Origin: Methylomonas rivi
GTDB taxonomy: Bacteria; Pseudomonadota; Gammaproteobacteria; Methylococcales; Methylomonadaceae
Direction: 5' to 3'
Assembly: GCF_024505165.1 (NCBI RefSeq)
Contig: NZ_JANIBK010000003.1
Span: 1-64,000, forward strand
Length of the DNA stretch: 64,000 bases
Below the pieces are notes generated by a model. It worked only from the letters and a program-made list of their open reading frames with translations, ran no database searches and had not been told where the DNA came from. This document shows, in pieces, positions 26,768 through 36,337 of this stretch (position 1 is the first letter of the stretch; every line of letters starts with the position of its first letter). A program made the translations under genes and the position numbers.

Positions 26768-27712
26768 TCAACGTAACGATACGCCCTTGGCAACCAACTC
26801 GACGGTTTGCACGGGCACTTCCCCCAGCGCGGTGATTTGCAGATCGTCTATCACCCGGCTGTAAGAATTGACAGGCCCCAAGCTGCGTAAACCTTCGATG
26901 CCTTTTTCACCCTTGGCTTCAAAATAAACCGAAACGCTGGAAAAACCGTCGCTAATCAACAAATGGTCCACGGTTTTTTTGGACTGCTGCATGGTATTGC
27001 GGATGAAAAAAATTTTTTCAAACCCCGCCGGCCAATTTTTTAATTCAAATGGCGATTTTTCAAACGCTTCGGCTTGCGAAACGTGTTGATGGTGTTTGCT
27101 CTCTTCGTCGGCCGCCGTTTGATCGGCGTCGGTTTGCGTTGCCAACGCATCCACATTCAACTCGGTAAACAAAACTTGCTCTAGCGTTTTACCGTCCTGC
27201 CCGTAAACTTCAACTTTCAGCGGCAGAAGACTGGCGGTATCGATCCAGAGTTTGCGCGCATAGCGCAAGTCGTCCTTGGGTAATACCGCAATGATTTGCG
27301 CCGGGCGCATGGCGATCATTTCTTGACCTGCCACCGCAAACAGATATTCGTCGTGCAAACGTTCCGGCTTTAACGGCAAATTGACGATGAAGGACCGGTC
27401 TATCGGATGTTGGGTTTCGACTTTTTGTTGGCTTTCCTTGTACAGACAACTGATCTCATTGGAATGCCGGGTCACTTCCCGCAAGGGGGAATTCAGCGAA
27501 GTCAAGCGTTCGGTTTCAATGCCGCTTTCAAAGGTATGCCGATACCTCATGGTATCGACTTGACCGTGTTTCATGAATACCACGGTGCCGTGGTAATTCA
27601 AGGTTTTCATCGCATGATTGACTTTTTCCAGCCATTGCCGGCCGTCTAAAGTCTGATCGTCATTCGCAAAGGCACAAGATATAAAAAGCAGAAAAACAAA
27701 TAATAATCGCAT
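26768..27712 (-). CDS. mucB: MucB/RseB sigma-E regulatory protein
   Basis: The 314-residue periplasmic protein has a signal peptide (MRLLFVFLLFISCAFA). Its two-domain RseB/MucB fold starts with a lipoprotein-carrier-like N-domain (LNYHGTVVFMKHGQVDTMRY) and ends in a C-domain containing HLLISDGFSSVSVYFE. MucB binds the periplasmic tail of MucA and protects it from proteolysis until mislocalised lipopolysaccharide or porins accumulate. It lies 8 bases downstream of mucA and 45 bases before mucD. Confidence 0.94.
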   Translation of the reverse strand: MRLLFVFLLFISCAFANDDQTLDGRQWLEKVNHAMKTLNYHGTVVFMKHGQVDTMRYRHTFESGIETERLTSLNSPLREVTRHSNEISCLYKESQQKVETQHPIDRSFIVNLPLKPERLHDEYLFAVAGQEMIAMRPAQIIAVLPKDDLRYARKLWIDTASLLPLKVEVYGQDGKTLEQVLFTELNVDALATQTDADQTAADEESKHHQHVSQAEAFEKSPFELKNWPAGFEKIFFIRNTMQQSKKTVDHLLISDGFSSVSVYFEAKGEKGIEGLRSLGPVNSYSRVIDDLQITALGEVPVQTVELVAKGVSLR

Positions 27713-27720
27713 TTACAAGC

Positions 27721-28224
27721 TTATTTGGGTTGATAACTGGCCAGACGGGCATACGATTTGACGCCGACATTATTATTAACGTACCAAACATTGTCGTGGG
27801 CTTGTAAATAATCCTTGAACTGCGCGTTCATTTGATCCGCCGGAGTCTGGCTCTGTGCCGCCGTCGTGATTTCCGCAAAGGGTTGGATCCGGTTTTGCAT
27901 TTTTCCGGCATAAAAGCCAACCACGGCCAAAACTACCGAAGCGGCCACCGCCAGGGAGGTTTTTTTAAAGTGATCGTCCGACTTTTTCCGCGGCAAGAAA
28001 TAAACCGGTTCCGATTTCAATTGCCGCTTGAGCTTCTCGGCAAAATCCAAATCGGCCACCGCGCCTTGTTCGCCTTTTAGCGCCTGACTAATCAGCGCAT
28101 AGCGTTGCAGTTTGGCTTGCAGTTCCGGATCGCGCTGTACCGACTTTAACAACGGTATGGCCTGTGCGTTATCGAGTTGATCGTCAACCAGTAATGAGAG
28201 TTTTTCAATTTGTTGTGCTTGCAT
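27721..28224 (-). CDS. mucA: MucA/RseA-type anti-sigma factor
   Basis: The 167-residue inner membrane protein has a cytoplasmic RseA_N domain (residues 1-85, beginning IEKLSLLVDDQLD), one transmembrane helix (about 92-110, SLAVAASVVLAVVGFYAG) and a short periplasmic tail. It should sequester the sigma factor encoded just upstream and release it after regulated proteolysis. The gap to algU is 10 bases. Its periplasmic tail is short compared with Pseudomonas MucA. Confidence 0.93.
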   Translation of the reverse strand: MQAQQIEKLSLLVDDQLDNAQAIPLLKSVQRDPELQAKLQRYALISQALKGEQGAVADLDFAEKLKRQLKSEPVYFLPRKKSDDHFKKTSLAVAASVVLAVVGFYAGKMQNRIQPFAEITTAAQSQTPADQMNAQFKDYLQAHDNVWYVNNNVGVKSYARLASYQPK

Positions 28225-28234
28225 GGTAATACCT

Positions 28235-28825
28235 TTAACCGAGCAATGGGTTTAATTTTTCGTCGATAGCCTCGCGGGCCCTGAATATCCGGGAGCGCAC
28301 GGTGCCGATTGGGCAATCCATGGCTTCGGCAATCTCTTCGTAGCTCATGCCTTCAAACTCCCTTAGGGTAATGGCAATGCGCATTTCTTCGGGCAATTTC
28401 TCGATGGCCGATTTGATTACGGCAATAATCTGATCGTTCATCAATTGATGCTCCGGTGTTTCTATGTCTTTCAACTGCGGGGCGTTCTCGATTTGTTCGG
28501 CATCCTGCATATCGACTTCATAGTCGGAATGCCGCCTGGAGCGCGACAACAGGTAATTTTTAGCGGTATTGATCGCTATTCGATACAGCCATGTGTAAAA
28601 AGCGCTATCGCCCCTAAAATCGCCCAAGGCCTTATAGGCTTTGATAAAAGAATCCTGCGCCACATCTTGCGCTTCGCTAGGGTCTTTTACATACCGGTTG
28701 ACCAGATGCACAATCCTGTGCTGATACTTGATAACGAGAAGATCGAAGGCGGCTTTATCGCCTTGCTGGACCCTGCGCACCAAGTCCTGATCTATATCTT
28801 CGGAGAGCCTTGTTGATTCGTTCAC
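28235..28825 (-). CDS. algU: RNA polymerase sigma-E factor AlgU/RpoE
   Basis: This is a 196-residue ECF sigma factor. Region 2 (about residues 25-90) includes the DVAQDSFIKAYKAL helix and a WLYRIAINTAKN -10 recognition segment. Region 4 (about 135-190) carries the helix-turn-helix MSYEEIAEAMDCPIGTVRSRIFRAR. It directs envelope-stress transcription. The start is GTG at 28825; there is no better alternative before region 2. It heads algU-mucA-mucB-mucD and shows a candidate self-regulated promoter upstream. It is divergent from nadB, as in many gammaproteobacteria. Confidence 0.96.
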   Translation of the reverse strand: MNESTRLSEDIDQDLVRRVQQGDKAAFDLLVIKYQHRIVHLVNRYVKDPSEAQDVAQDSFIKAYKALGDFRGDSAFYTWLYRIAINTAKNYLLSRSRRHSDYEVDMQDAEQIENAPQLKDIETPEHQLMNDQIIAVIKSAIEKLPEEMRIAITLREFEGMSYEEIAEAMDCPIGTVRSRIFRAREAIDEKLNPLLG

Positions 28826-28844
28826 TGAGCTATTACGATAGTGG

Positions 28845-28873
28845 AATGGACAGAATTAAACATCATTAGTTCT
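28845..28873 (-). promoter_or_regulatory. Candidate sigma-E promoter of algU
   Basis: On the minus strand, AGAACTA (28867-28873) and GTCCATT (28845-28851) are 15 bases apart, about 20 bases before the algU start codon. Sigma-E promoters read roughly GGAACTT, 15-16 bases, then GTCNAA. The match is partial, so autoregulation is plausible but not shown. Confidence 0.35.
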
Positions 28874-28962
28874 GGCAATACAAAAAAAATTACCGTCGCG
28901 CTAAAACACGTTATGATTTTCCCTCAGCGTAATAAAACCTTCATATTCTCAAATAGACCACA

Positions 28963-30609
28963 TTGACAGCGCATTCCAACCTACATTATGACGTATTGAT
29001 CGCCGGCAGCGGCGGTGCCGGCCTCAGTCTGGCGCTGCATTTGGCGGACACTTATCGAGTCGCGGTATTGGCCAAATTCGCACTGACCGAGTGCAGCACC
29101 TATTATGCCCAAGGCGGCATTTCAGCCGTATTCGACGATGAATACGATTCCATCGAGTCGCACATCGAAGACACCCTGATTGCCGGAGCCGGCCTTTGCG
29201 ATCCGGATATCGTGCAACTAACGGTATCCAAGGGCCGCGAAAGCATCGAATGGCTGCGCGCCCAAGGCGTCAATTTTACCGAGGAAAAAGGTGCCGATGG
29301 CAACAAACAATTGCATTTAAACCGCGAAGGCGGCCATTCGCATCGCCGCATCGTGCATACCGACGACGCCACCGGCAAAGCCGTTTCGCTGTCGTTGATC
29401 GAACGCGCGCAACAGCACCCCAACATCGACTTATTGGAACATCATAATGTCGTCGAACTGATCACCGCCGAAAAACTGGGCTTGTCCCCGCAGCGCATCT
29501 GCGGCGCATATGTATTGGACAGCAAGGCCGATACCATTAAAACCTTTGCCGCCAAAGTCGTGGTGCTGGCCACCGGCGGCGCCAACAAGGTGTATTTGTA
29601 TTCCACCAACCCGCACATTTCCAGCGGCGACGGCATCGCCCTGGCTTGGCGGGCCGGCTGCCGGGTCGGCAATATGGAATTTATGCAATTCCACCCCACC
29701 TGCCTTTACCATCCGTCCGCCCGCTCGTTTTTGATCAGCGAAGCCGTGCGCGGCGAAGGCGGCCATTTGATATTGCCGAACGGCGAACGCTTCATGCGCC
29801 GTTACGACGAACGCATGGAACTGGCGCCCCGCGACATCGTCGCCCGCGCCATCGACAGCGAAATCAAAAAACACGGCATTGATTGCGTGTATCTGGACAT
29901 CAGCCATAAGCCCACGGATTTCATTCAAAAACACTTCCCCACCATTTATAGCCAATGCCTGGAAGTGGACATCGATATCAGCAAGCAACCGATTCCGGTG
30001 GTACCGGCCGCGCACTACACCTGCGGCGGCGTGTTGACCGACCGGGACGCCAGAACCGACATCCCCGGCCTGTACGCCATCGGCGAAGTGGCCTGTACCG
30101 GCTTGCACGGCGCCAACCGCATGGCCAGCAACTCGCTGCTGGAATGCCTGGTGTTTGCGGAACAAGCCAACCGGGACATCCGCCGCCAATTTGCAAATCT
30201 CCCGGAACCGCCGTTGCTGCCGGCCTGGGACGAATCGCAGGTCAGCGATTCGGATGAAGAGGTGGTGATCGCCCACAACTGGGACGAGCTGCGCCGTTTC
30301 ATGTGGGACTATGTCGGCATCGTCCGCACCAACAAACGATTGGAACGCGCCATGAACCGGCTGGTGCTGCTGAAAGACGAAATCGGCGAATATTACGGCA
30401 AATTCCGTATCAGCAGCGATTTGCTGGAATTGCGGAATCTGGTCATCGTCGCCGAGCTGATCATCCGCAGCGCCCAGCAACGCAAGGAGAGCCGCGGGCT
30501 GCATTACACCAAGGATTATCCGGAGCTGGATGACAGCCGCCCGCCGCGGAATACCGTGCTGGTGCCGGAACTGAAAGCTCCAAAAAACATTAAATTAAGA
30601 GCACCCTAA
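28963..30609 (+). CDS. nadB: L-aspartate oxidase
   Basis: The 548-residue flavoprotein oxidises L-aspartate to iminoaspartate, the first step of de novo NAD synthesis. It has the N-terminal FAD dinucleotide fold ([16 protein letters not shown]), the GGISAVFD loop, the catalytic/FAD region [25 protein letters not shown], and a C-terminal helical domain with the RxxxRxxxxL pattern. Length matches the family (about 540). The start is taken as TTG at 28963, 9 codons before the Rossmann strand; it has a weak ribosome-binding site. It is divergent from algU and convergent with gspD. Confidence 0.94.
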   Translation: MTAHSNLHYDVLIAGSGGAGLSLALHLADTYRVAVLAKFALTECSTYYAQGGISAVFDDEYDSIESHIEDTLIAGAGLCDPDIVQLTVSKGRESIEWLRAQGVNFTEEKGADGNKQLHLNREGGHSHRRIVHTDDATGKAVSLSLIERAQQHPNIDLLEHHNVVELITAEKLGLSPQRICGAYVLDSKADTIKTFAAKVVVLATGGANKVYLYSTNPHISSGDGIALAWRAGCRVGNMEFMQFHPTCLYHPSARSFLISEAVRGEGGHLILPNGERFMRRYDERMELAPRDIVARAIDSEIKKHGIDCVYLDISHKPTDFIQKHFPTIYSQCLEVDIDISKQPIPVVPAAHYTCGGVLTDRDARTDIPGLYAIGEVACTGLHGANRMASNSLLECLVFAEQANRDIRRQFANLPEPPLLPAWDESQVSDSDEEVVIAHNWDELRRFMWDYVGIVRTNKRLERAMNRLVLLKDEIGEYYGKFRISSDLLELRNLVIVAELIIRSAQQRKESRGLHYTKDYPELDDSRPPRNTVLVPELKAPKNIKLRAP

Positions 30610-30614
30610 AAATC

Positions 30615-30696
30615 GTAGGTCAGGGTGCGCGGCAGCGTTCCCTGACAAACGTCAGCGCATTTGTCACGTAACCGCTATCGCGGCAACGCGACCTAC
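30615..30696. repeat. REP/MITE-like palindromic element after nadB
   Basis: Terminal GTAGGTC (30615-30621) and GACCTAC (30690-30696) are inverted. Inside lie two further perfect hairpins: GTCAGGG/CCCTGAC (30619-30625 with 30640-30646) and TGACAAA/TTTGTCA (30643-30649 with 30660-30666). It sits between the convergent nadB and gspD genes. The nested design is typical of dispersed palindromic repeats, and it may also serve as a bidirectional transcription stop. No coding capacity is seen. Confidence 0.65.
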
Positions 30697-30734
30697 CAGA
30701 ATACGCGGCATCGGGTATATTCCGGCCTACCGGA

Positions 30735-33029
30735 CTATTGGACGGCTGTATCGACTTCCACCGCCGGTGCCGGAATTTCGTATATCGAAGACAGCTTACG
30801 GCGGAATTCGTCGGTGATAAGCGAAGCATCTTTCCGGGTATTGACCACACGGGGGGTAATCAACACCACCAGCTCACTTTTGTCCTTGTTGCGCGTGGTG
30901 CCGCCGAACAAGGGACCTATGATCGGTATCTCGTGCAACAGCGGCACGCCATCGCGCTTATAGTCGTTATTTTCCTTAATCAAGCCCCCCAACACAATGG
31001 TTTCACCGCTTTGAACGGCTACGCTGCTTTCGATTTCCCTTTTTTGTATGGTAGGGGAATCTATGGTTTCGCTCGTTGTGGTGGTTATCGCTTGATTGAC
31101 GCTTTGCAGAATATCCATTATTACCAAGCCGCCGGCATTGACTCTTGGCCTAACCGACAGATTAACACCCGTATCTATCATTTGAATGGAGCTGGTCTGC
31201 ACGATGCCTGTCGTTGTGGTATTGCTGGTGTTACTGGTAACCGAAGAACGGATCGGCACCGAATCGCCCACTTTAATGGTAGCTTCTTGATTATTAAGCA
31301 CCATTAACGACGGCGACGAAATCACGTTGATATTATTGTTTGTCGCGCTGGCATTTAAAACGGCCTGGATATCCCTGGAACCACTGGAAAACGCATAGGA
31401 AAATCCGCCGGTAGAAAACGTTTTGGCGGTCTCCTCGGTCAAACTAATTAAATCGATACCTTGAGCCGAACCGCCATTGATTTGATTAATGCCGCCGTTA
31501 TTATGACTGAAGTACCACTGAATACCGTATTTCAAATCATTATTTAGAGTGACCTCAACGATAGTCGCATCGATCAATACCTGTAACGGCAACACGTCCA
31601 ACTGTTTAAGGATACGCTGGATTTTGGCGTATTCCTCCGAGTTGGCCACGATGATCAGGGCATTATTGCCTTCATCGGGAATAATTCGGACTTTGGCCAT
31701 TTCGGAGTTATTGTTAATGCCGCCGCTACCGAATGAGTTGCCGGTTATCGAGTTTGAGCCAATGCTTCCCCCCTGATTTCTATCGCTCAGCGACTTATCC
31801 ATAATGCCGCCGCTCGAACCCGCGCTGGAGCCGGAAGCGCTACTGGAATTGCTTGAACCGCCGGTTGAACCGCTGCCGCCTATACCGCCGGACGATTTAT
31901 TACTGGCCGATGTCGATCTGCGCCCCGAAGCTATCGATGCCGAACGCCCCGTTCTCGAGGTGCCGGTGCCGAAAATGTTGCTCAAGGTGTTGGCCAAATC
32001 CACGGCACTGACATGCTGGGCCCGGTAGACATTGACGCCGCCGCTGGCCTCGGGATTGGTCCTGTCCAACCGAAACACCCAGCTTTCGATGTCCTGCAGG
32101 TACTTGGCGTTGTGGGTGATGGCCAATACCGCGTTCATGCGTTCGATTTCGATAAATCTGAAGAAACTGTTTTCCTCTGCCTTTTCGCCGCCGGCGGCGC
32201 CGGATTTACGGCCGAAAACCTGCTGCAGTTCCTCGATAATTTTGCCGGCATCGACATGGGCCGGGGTAAACAAGGCAAACGAGCGCCCCCTCAGAACATC
32301 GGTATCGAAGGTACTCACCACATCCAAAATCCGGTTCAATTCGCCGGCCGAACCGGACACCAGCAAAATATTGCGGTTCGGGTCGGCATACAACTGCGAT
32401 TTTTCCGGCAGCAGCGGCTTTAAAATGTCGGCGATTTCGCCGGCGGCCACGTTGTGCACCGGGATCACGCGGGTTTGATAACCGGACGGCAAGCTGGAGG
32501 TGCCCAAGGATTTAAAGGAACTGCTATACATGGCCTCGTTGGAAGGCTTGATCAAATACATGCCGGACTCGACCACCAAGGCGGCATTATTGACGTTTAA
32601 CAGCATTTCCAGGGTGGGAATCAAATCCTCCTTGGTCAAGGGTTGGGTGGTTTGCAAGGTGACTTTGCCGGTGACTTGCGGACTGAGGGTGTAATTTTTA
32701 CCCAAAATGTCGCTCAGGATCACCTTGGCCACTTCGCCCAAGTCGGCATCGTCGAAATTCAAACTGTATTCGCCCTTACCCGAACTTTTAGGCGCCGCGG
32801 AACCGCCTCGGCCGGCCGTGATACTAGACTCGGTGTTGGGAAAAATTTCCACCTTGGCGGTTTTGGAACTGCCGTCGTCGCTCGCGGCCACGGCGAATTG
32901 TTCGTCCCGGATCGGCGCCGCTTGCGGCAGCGGCATTTTTTCATGCAGTTGCGGGCCGATAAATTCACAGCCCGTCATCGACAAGGCCAGCGCCAAAATG
33001 CGCGGCGCTTTACTGGTTTTCACTGTCAT
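30735..33029 (-). CDS. gspD: Type II secretion secretin GspD
   Basis: The 764-residue protein is the outer membrane channel of the type II secretion system. Its N-terminus (LALALSMTGCEF) has a possible lipobox cysteine. There follow an N0 domain (YSLNFDDADLGEVAKVIL), repeated N1-N3 domains (about residues 165-350), and the C-terminal secretin domain, which ends with VPLLHEIPIIGPLFGG. A Gly/Ser-rich insert of about 90 residues (roughly 351-443) splits N3. GAGAA lies 9 bases before the ATG, and the start overlaps the preceding gene by 20 bases. It is the last gene of the gsp cluster. Confidence 0.94.
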   Translation of the reverse strand: MTVKTSKAPRILALALSMTGCEFIGPQLHEKMPLPQAAPIRDEQFAVAASDDGSSKTAKVEIFPNTESSITAGRGGSAAPKSSGKGEYSLNFDDADLGEVAKVILSDILGKNYTLSPQVTGKVTLQTTQPLTKEDLIPTLEMLLNVNNAALVVESGMYLIKPSNEAMYSSSFKSLGTSSLPSGYQTRVIPVHNVAAGEIADILKPLLPEKSQLYADPNRNILLVSGSAGELNRILDVVSTFDTDVLRGRSFALFTPAHVDAGKIIEELQQVFGRKSGAAGGEKAEENSFFRFIEIERMNAVLAITHNAKYLQDIESWVFRLDRTNPEASGGVNVYRAQHVSAVDLANTLSNIFGTGTSRTGRSASIASGRRSTSASNKSSGGIGGSGSTGGSSNSSSASGSSAGSSGGIMDKSLSDRNQGGSIGSNSITGNSFGSGGINNNSEMAKVRIIPDEGNNALIIVANSEEYAKIQRILKQLDVLPLQVLIDATIVEVTLNNDLKYGIQWYFSHNNGGINQINGGSAQGIDLISLTEETAKTFSTGGFSYAFSSGSRDIQAVLNASATNNNINVISSPSLMVLNNQEATIKVGDSVPIRSSVTSNTSNTTTTGIVQTSSIQMIDTGVNLSVRPRVNAGGLVIMDILQSVNQAITTTTSETIDSPTIQKREIESSVAVQSGETIVLGGLIKENNDYKRDGVPLLHEIPIIGPLFGGTTRNKDKSELVVLITPRVVNTRKDASLITDEFRRKLSSIYEIPAPAVEVDTAVQ

Positions 33030-33621
33030 TGGTGTTATTCTCTGGAGAATTATTAGTAATCGGCGCTACCGGAGCCCTGGGTTTGGCTGGAATGACGGGT
33101 CTGTTCGACGAGGCCGCCAGCGGAACCTGCAGTCGCGGCTTTCTGAGCACAATGGATTTTTGCTGCCCGCCTTGCTGCAAAACCACCCGGTCGTCCTGAA
33201 TCTGTTTAAGCTGCCAGCCGGTTATCATTTGGTTTTCGTTGAGTTTTAAAAAGGTTTTGGCCTCGTTTTGCTTGCGAAACAAAGCCATCTTCCGCTTATC
33301 CTTATTGTAAATGCCAATCAACAACCAGTCATCCAACTGGCCGTTGTCGGCGGTATCCGGCCCCTCCACCACTTGTTCGGGCAAGGGTTTGCGCCCCTCG
33401 ATGAACAAGGGCCGTTCGATGATCTCATTCATACCGCCGTTGAATGCCCTGGACTGATGCAAGACCGGCATCGGTTCGGATTGGTATTCGCTTTGGATGG
33501 TTTTATCCAGGATAGCCTGTAACCGGCCGCGCTGAGTTTCGCCCGTGATCCACTCGGCCAGCAAAATTACGCTTAAGCCGGCGGAGGCGATTAATTGCCA
33601 TTTGAAAACCCGGCTATTCAT
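33010..33621 (-). CDS. GspC/GspN-like T2SS protein with HR domain
   Basis: The 203-residue protein has one N-terminal transmembrane helix (LIASAGLSVILLAEWI) and a periplasmic part. The latter shows the RPLF motif and an HR-like beta domain (LLIGIYNKDKRKMALF to DDRVVLQQGGQQ) as in GspC and PilP. There is no PDZ domain, and the C-terminus is Pro/Asn-rich. GspC-type HR domains contact secretin N0, which fits its place directly before gspD (overlap 20 bases) and after gspM (overlap 4 bases). Automated pipelines could call it GspN; I favour a GspC-like role. Confidence 0.72.
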   Translation of the reverse strand: MNSRVFKWQLIASAGLSVILLAEWITGETQRGRLQAILDKTIQSEYQSEPMPVLHQSRAFNGGMNEIIERPLFIEGRKPLPEQVVEGPDTADNGQLDDWLLIGIYNKDKRKMALFRKQNEAKTFLKLNENQMITGWQLKQIQDDRVVLQQGGQQKSIVLRKPRLQVPLAASSNRPVIPAKPRAPVAPITNNSPENNTNDSENQ

Positions 33622-34196
33622 GGGTTGGGGCTCCGTAAAAAACTCACCACCTGAAAGCTGACATTGAGCTGATCGCTAGGCTCGACTTTATTGGTTTTGC
33701 GGTTGCGCGCGCCGCGCACCGGGTTGATGTCCAGTTGATCGACGATCAAAACCGGCACGGCGGTTTCGATACTCTGCAATACACCGACTAACGCTTCCAT
33801 GCTGCCCGTCATGCGCACTTTCACGGCCACCCGAAAAAAACCGTCCGTTTCCTTGCCAGGTAAACCTTGGGTGCTGGTTAATTGGCCGCCGGCATCGGCC
33901 ACGGCGGTTTTAACGATATTTTGCAGTTCGGCGGAAGCCAAGGCTTCGGTGGTACTGGTACTGAAATAGCCTTGTTCGGAAAATTGCTGCTTGATGTCGT
34001 CCAATGCCGCCGCCACCTGGGTTTCGCGGCCGGCTATGGTTTGCTGGCGTTGCAAGCGGAACAATAAATCGTTTTTTTCTTCGTGATACGCCAAGCCGGT
34101 GCCGATTAACGGCAGCAACACGGCAAACACCACGGCCGACACGACCAATAGGAATAAGCCGACAGCCAGCCAACGCTGCCAACGCAATTCATTCAT
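33618..34196 (-). CDS. gspM: Type II secretion protein GspM
   Basis: The protein of about 192 residues has a short cytoplasmic N-terminus (MNELRWQRW), one transmembrane helix (LAVGLFLLVVSAVVFAVLLPLIG) and a coiled-coil plus ferredoxin-like periplasmic domain. This is the architecture of GspM/PilO-like assembly-platform proteins. ATG 34196 overlaps the gspL stop by 8 bases and starts right before the helix, so I prefer it to an upstream in-frame start at 34277. It partners GspL in the inner membrane platform. Confidence 0.85.
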   Translation of the reverse strand: MNELRWQRWLAVGLFLLVVSAVVFAVLLPLIGTGLAYHEEKNDLLFRLQRQQTIAGRETQVAAALDDIKQQFSEQGYFSTSTTEALASAELQNIVKTAVADAGGQLTSTQGLPGKETDGFFRVAVKVRMTGSMEALVGVLQSIETAVPVLIVDQLDINPVRGARNRKTNKVEPSDQLNVSFQVVSFLRSPNP

Positions 34197-35385
34197 CGCC
34201 CTGCTCCCCGGTATTTTCCGGTTCGGGCTCGGATATCGGCTCCGCCCCCCCATCCGGACTTTCGGCATCCGCCGCATCCGCGCTATCGGTTTGCATTATG
34301 CTTACCGGCGTGTTGACCGTCATGCTGATCTGAAAGCGCTCGCGTCCGCTGGTTTTATCCTGCGTCAACGGCGAAACGAAACTGACGTCGCTGAAAAATT
34401 CGGAACCTTCCAGGGTGCCGATTAAAGCCGAGGCGGCGGGCGATTGGCCTTGTATCTGCATGCGATTGTCGGAAAAATGTAAATGCGTCAGCCAGGTTTC
34501 GTCATTTAACAGGCGGCTCAATTCATTTAACACCGCCAATAACGCCGGCGACTGCTGCTTGATATCGATCAACTTTTGGGTTTCCGCGCGCAGGGCGTCG
34601 ATTTCGCTTTGCTGCAGGTCGACGGCGCGATTCTGTTTTTCCAGTTGTTTGATGCGGGTTTGCAGGCTCTCGACCGCCTGTCCTTCCAACCAGACCGGCA
34701 AGACCATCGCGGCCAACAGCAGCAACATCAATGCCGCGCCGGCCAGCCATTGCAGGGATTGCCCCAGTTTGCCGCCGTTGCGCCTAAAACGGTCCGGCAA
34801 TAAATTATAGGCGTTGCGGGTTTGCGGAAAATCGGCCGCCGCCGGCGCGTAATCCACTTTATGCGGCTGCACGCCCAGTATCGTCAGATTGGCTAATTGT
34901 TCGTCAAGACGCGGTTTGGGTGCCGCAATCAAGAGTATCCGCAGTTGCGCATGCTCCGTGCTGCCTAAGGGGATCAGTGAGAAATAGACTTGTTCGGCAT
35001 TAAAAGGCGTATACCTGTCCAATTCAAAACCCACCACTTGCCGCAAATTTTCTTGCGCGGCCGCGGGCAAATAAAGCAGTTTATGCAAGGCCTGATCAGC
35101 GGACAACCGCAACACAAAATCGGCTTTTTCCATGGCCGGATATTGACCTTTAAGCTGCTTGAAACCGTCCGGCTGGTTTACATCGACGCTACGCCGAGCG
35201 ACGATTCGTTCGTCGTCATCCAGCAAAGCCACTTCAAACCCCTGTGCCGATGGGGTAAAAATCACGCTGCCATGCCGTTCGCGCAAGTGTTGCAACAGGC
35301 TTTTCGGCACCAAAAACGCCAGCTCGCCGCCCCACCATCGAAAAAATCTTTTTAAATCAAAATCGATCGTCGTATCTAAATTCAT
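34189..35385 (-). CDS. gspL: Type II secretion protein GspL
   Basis: The 398-residue protein has an N-terminal cytoplasmic actin-like (PilM-type) domain, one transmembrane helix (about residues 212-232, LAGAALMLLLLAAMVLPVW) and a periplasmic coiled coil plus ferredoxin-like domain. The C-terminus is acidic, with repeated Asp/Glu/Pro. GspL normally recruits the GspE ATPase through its cytoplasmic domain, so the absence of gspE nearby is notable. Its start overlaps gspK by 29 bases. Confidence 0.88.
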   Translation of the reverse strand: MNLDTTIDFDLKRFFRWWGGELAFLVPKSLLQHLRERHGSVIFTPSAQGFEVALLDDDERIVARRSVDVNQPDGFKQLKGQYPAMEKADFVLRLSADQALHKLLYLPAAAQENLRQVVGFELDRYTPFNAEQVYFSLIPLGSTEHAQLRILLIAAPKPRLDEQLANLTILGVQPHKVDYAPAAADFPQTRNAYNLLPDRFRRNGGKLGQSLQWLAGAALMLLLLAAMVLPVWLEGQAVESLQTRIKQLEKQNRAVDLQQSEIDALRAETQKLIDIKQQSPALLAVLNELSRLLNDETWLTHLHFSDNRMQIQGQSPAASALIGTLEGSEFFSDVSFVSPLTQDKTSGRERFQISMTVNTPVSIMQTDSADAADAESPDGGAEPISEPEPENTGEQGDE

Positions 35386-36337
35386 CTTGAATCGTAATTA
35401 CAGAATATTCCATTGCAGTGTTAAATAACGACGAAGTTTGTAAATGTTGTTTCCAATCCAGCGTATCGAAAGAGGTTGTGCCGTCGCCGGCTTGCGATTG
35501 CACCACCGCCTCCAGACCCGCCGAGGCCCCTTGCTGCATTTCCACTTCAACAATAATAGTATAGGTTTGATTTTCGCCGGTAAATGCCTGCTCCAAATCG
35601 GCTGGCGCGTTATCGGCGCTATCCGCGCCGTTTAAATTTTTTTGCAGCGCGGCATCCTGAATATGGCGGTCTTTCAGGTCCGCCGCCAGAATATTCAGCA
35701 ATTCGGGCGAAGCGTCGCGTTGGTTAACCTCGGCAGTGGACGAATAAACGGTAAGGTAGGGCTGAATGGCATTATATACGGCTTCATTCATACCTAAAAC
35801 CGACTGCAATTCCTCCAAGCTTTGAAAAGCGGCATTACTGGGCCCATAAGACAAACCGGCTAGTCTATATTGGCGTTTTTCGGCGCCTTGGGTGCGGGTG
35901 TCGTCGTCGGCATCCCGCCAATCCAAGATAGCATTCAACAAATGCTGGCGTTCCCAGTCGTCCGGCAACACTGACTTTAAAACCGCCGCCAGTTGGTCTT
36001 CGCCGGACATGTTGATATCGACTTTGCCGGCTTCGGAAAAAATACGTATCCGCATGCGGCTTTCCTGGCCGATTATTTCATAAATCGTGCCATTGGCCAG
36101 CCAACGTTGCTCGGGATCGGCCTGACTCAAATTAAATTCCGCCAAATGGACACCACTTTCCGCCAAGGCCAGGGCTTCGGCATTCGCAGTAATGGCGGAA
36201 CTGACGCTGCTTTCGCGGCGCATGCCGATAGCGAAGCTACCCGCCATCAGAGTCAGCAAGGTCAATATCCAGATCACGATGACCAACGCCAAGCCATGCT
36301 GTCGGCTACTCGACAGCGGCGGTAATTTAGCGTTCAT
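35357..36337 (-). CDS. gspK: Type II secretion minor pseudopilin GspK
   Basis: The protein of about 326 residues has a pseudopilin N-terminus: a short basic leader, then GLALVIVIWILTLLTLMAG, and the large alpha domain insertion typical of GspK (SAM-like helices with LDWRDADDD and a Pro-poor GspK core). GspK tops the pseudopilus and sets its length. I take ATG 36337; ATG 36349 and TTG 36352 are also possible. It overlaps gspJ and gspL, as is usual in tightly packed gsp operons. Confidence 0.9.
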   Translation of the reverse strand: MNAKLPPLSSSRQHGLALVIVIWILTLLTLMAGSFAIGMRRESSVSSAITANAEALALAESGVHLAEFNLSQADPEQRWLANGTIYEIIGQESRMRIRIFSEAGKVDINMSGEDQLAAVLKSVLPDDWERQHLLNAILDWRDADDDTRTQGAEKRQYRLAGLSYGPSNAAFQSLEELQSVLGMNEAVYNAIQPYLTVYSSTAEVNQRDASPELLNILAADLKDRHIQDAALQKNLNGADSADNAPADLEQAFTGENQTYTIIVEVEMQQGASAGLEAVVQSQAGDGTTSFDTLDWKQHLQTSSLFNTAMEYSVITIQDEFRYDDRF

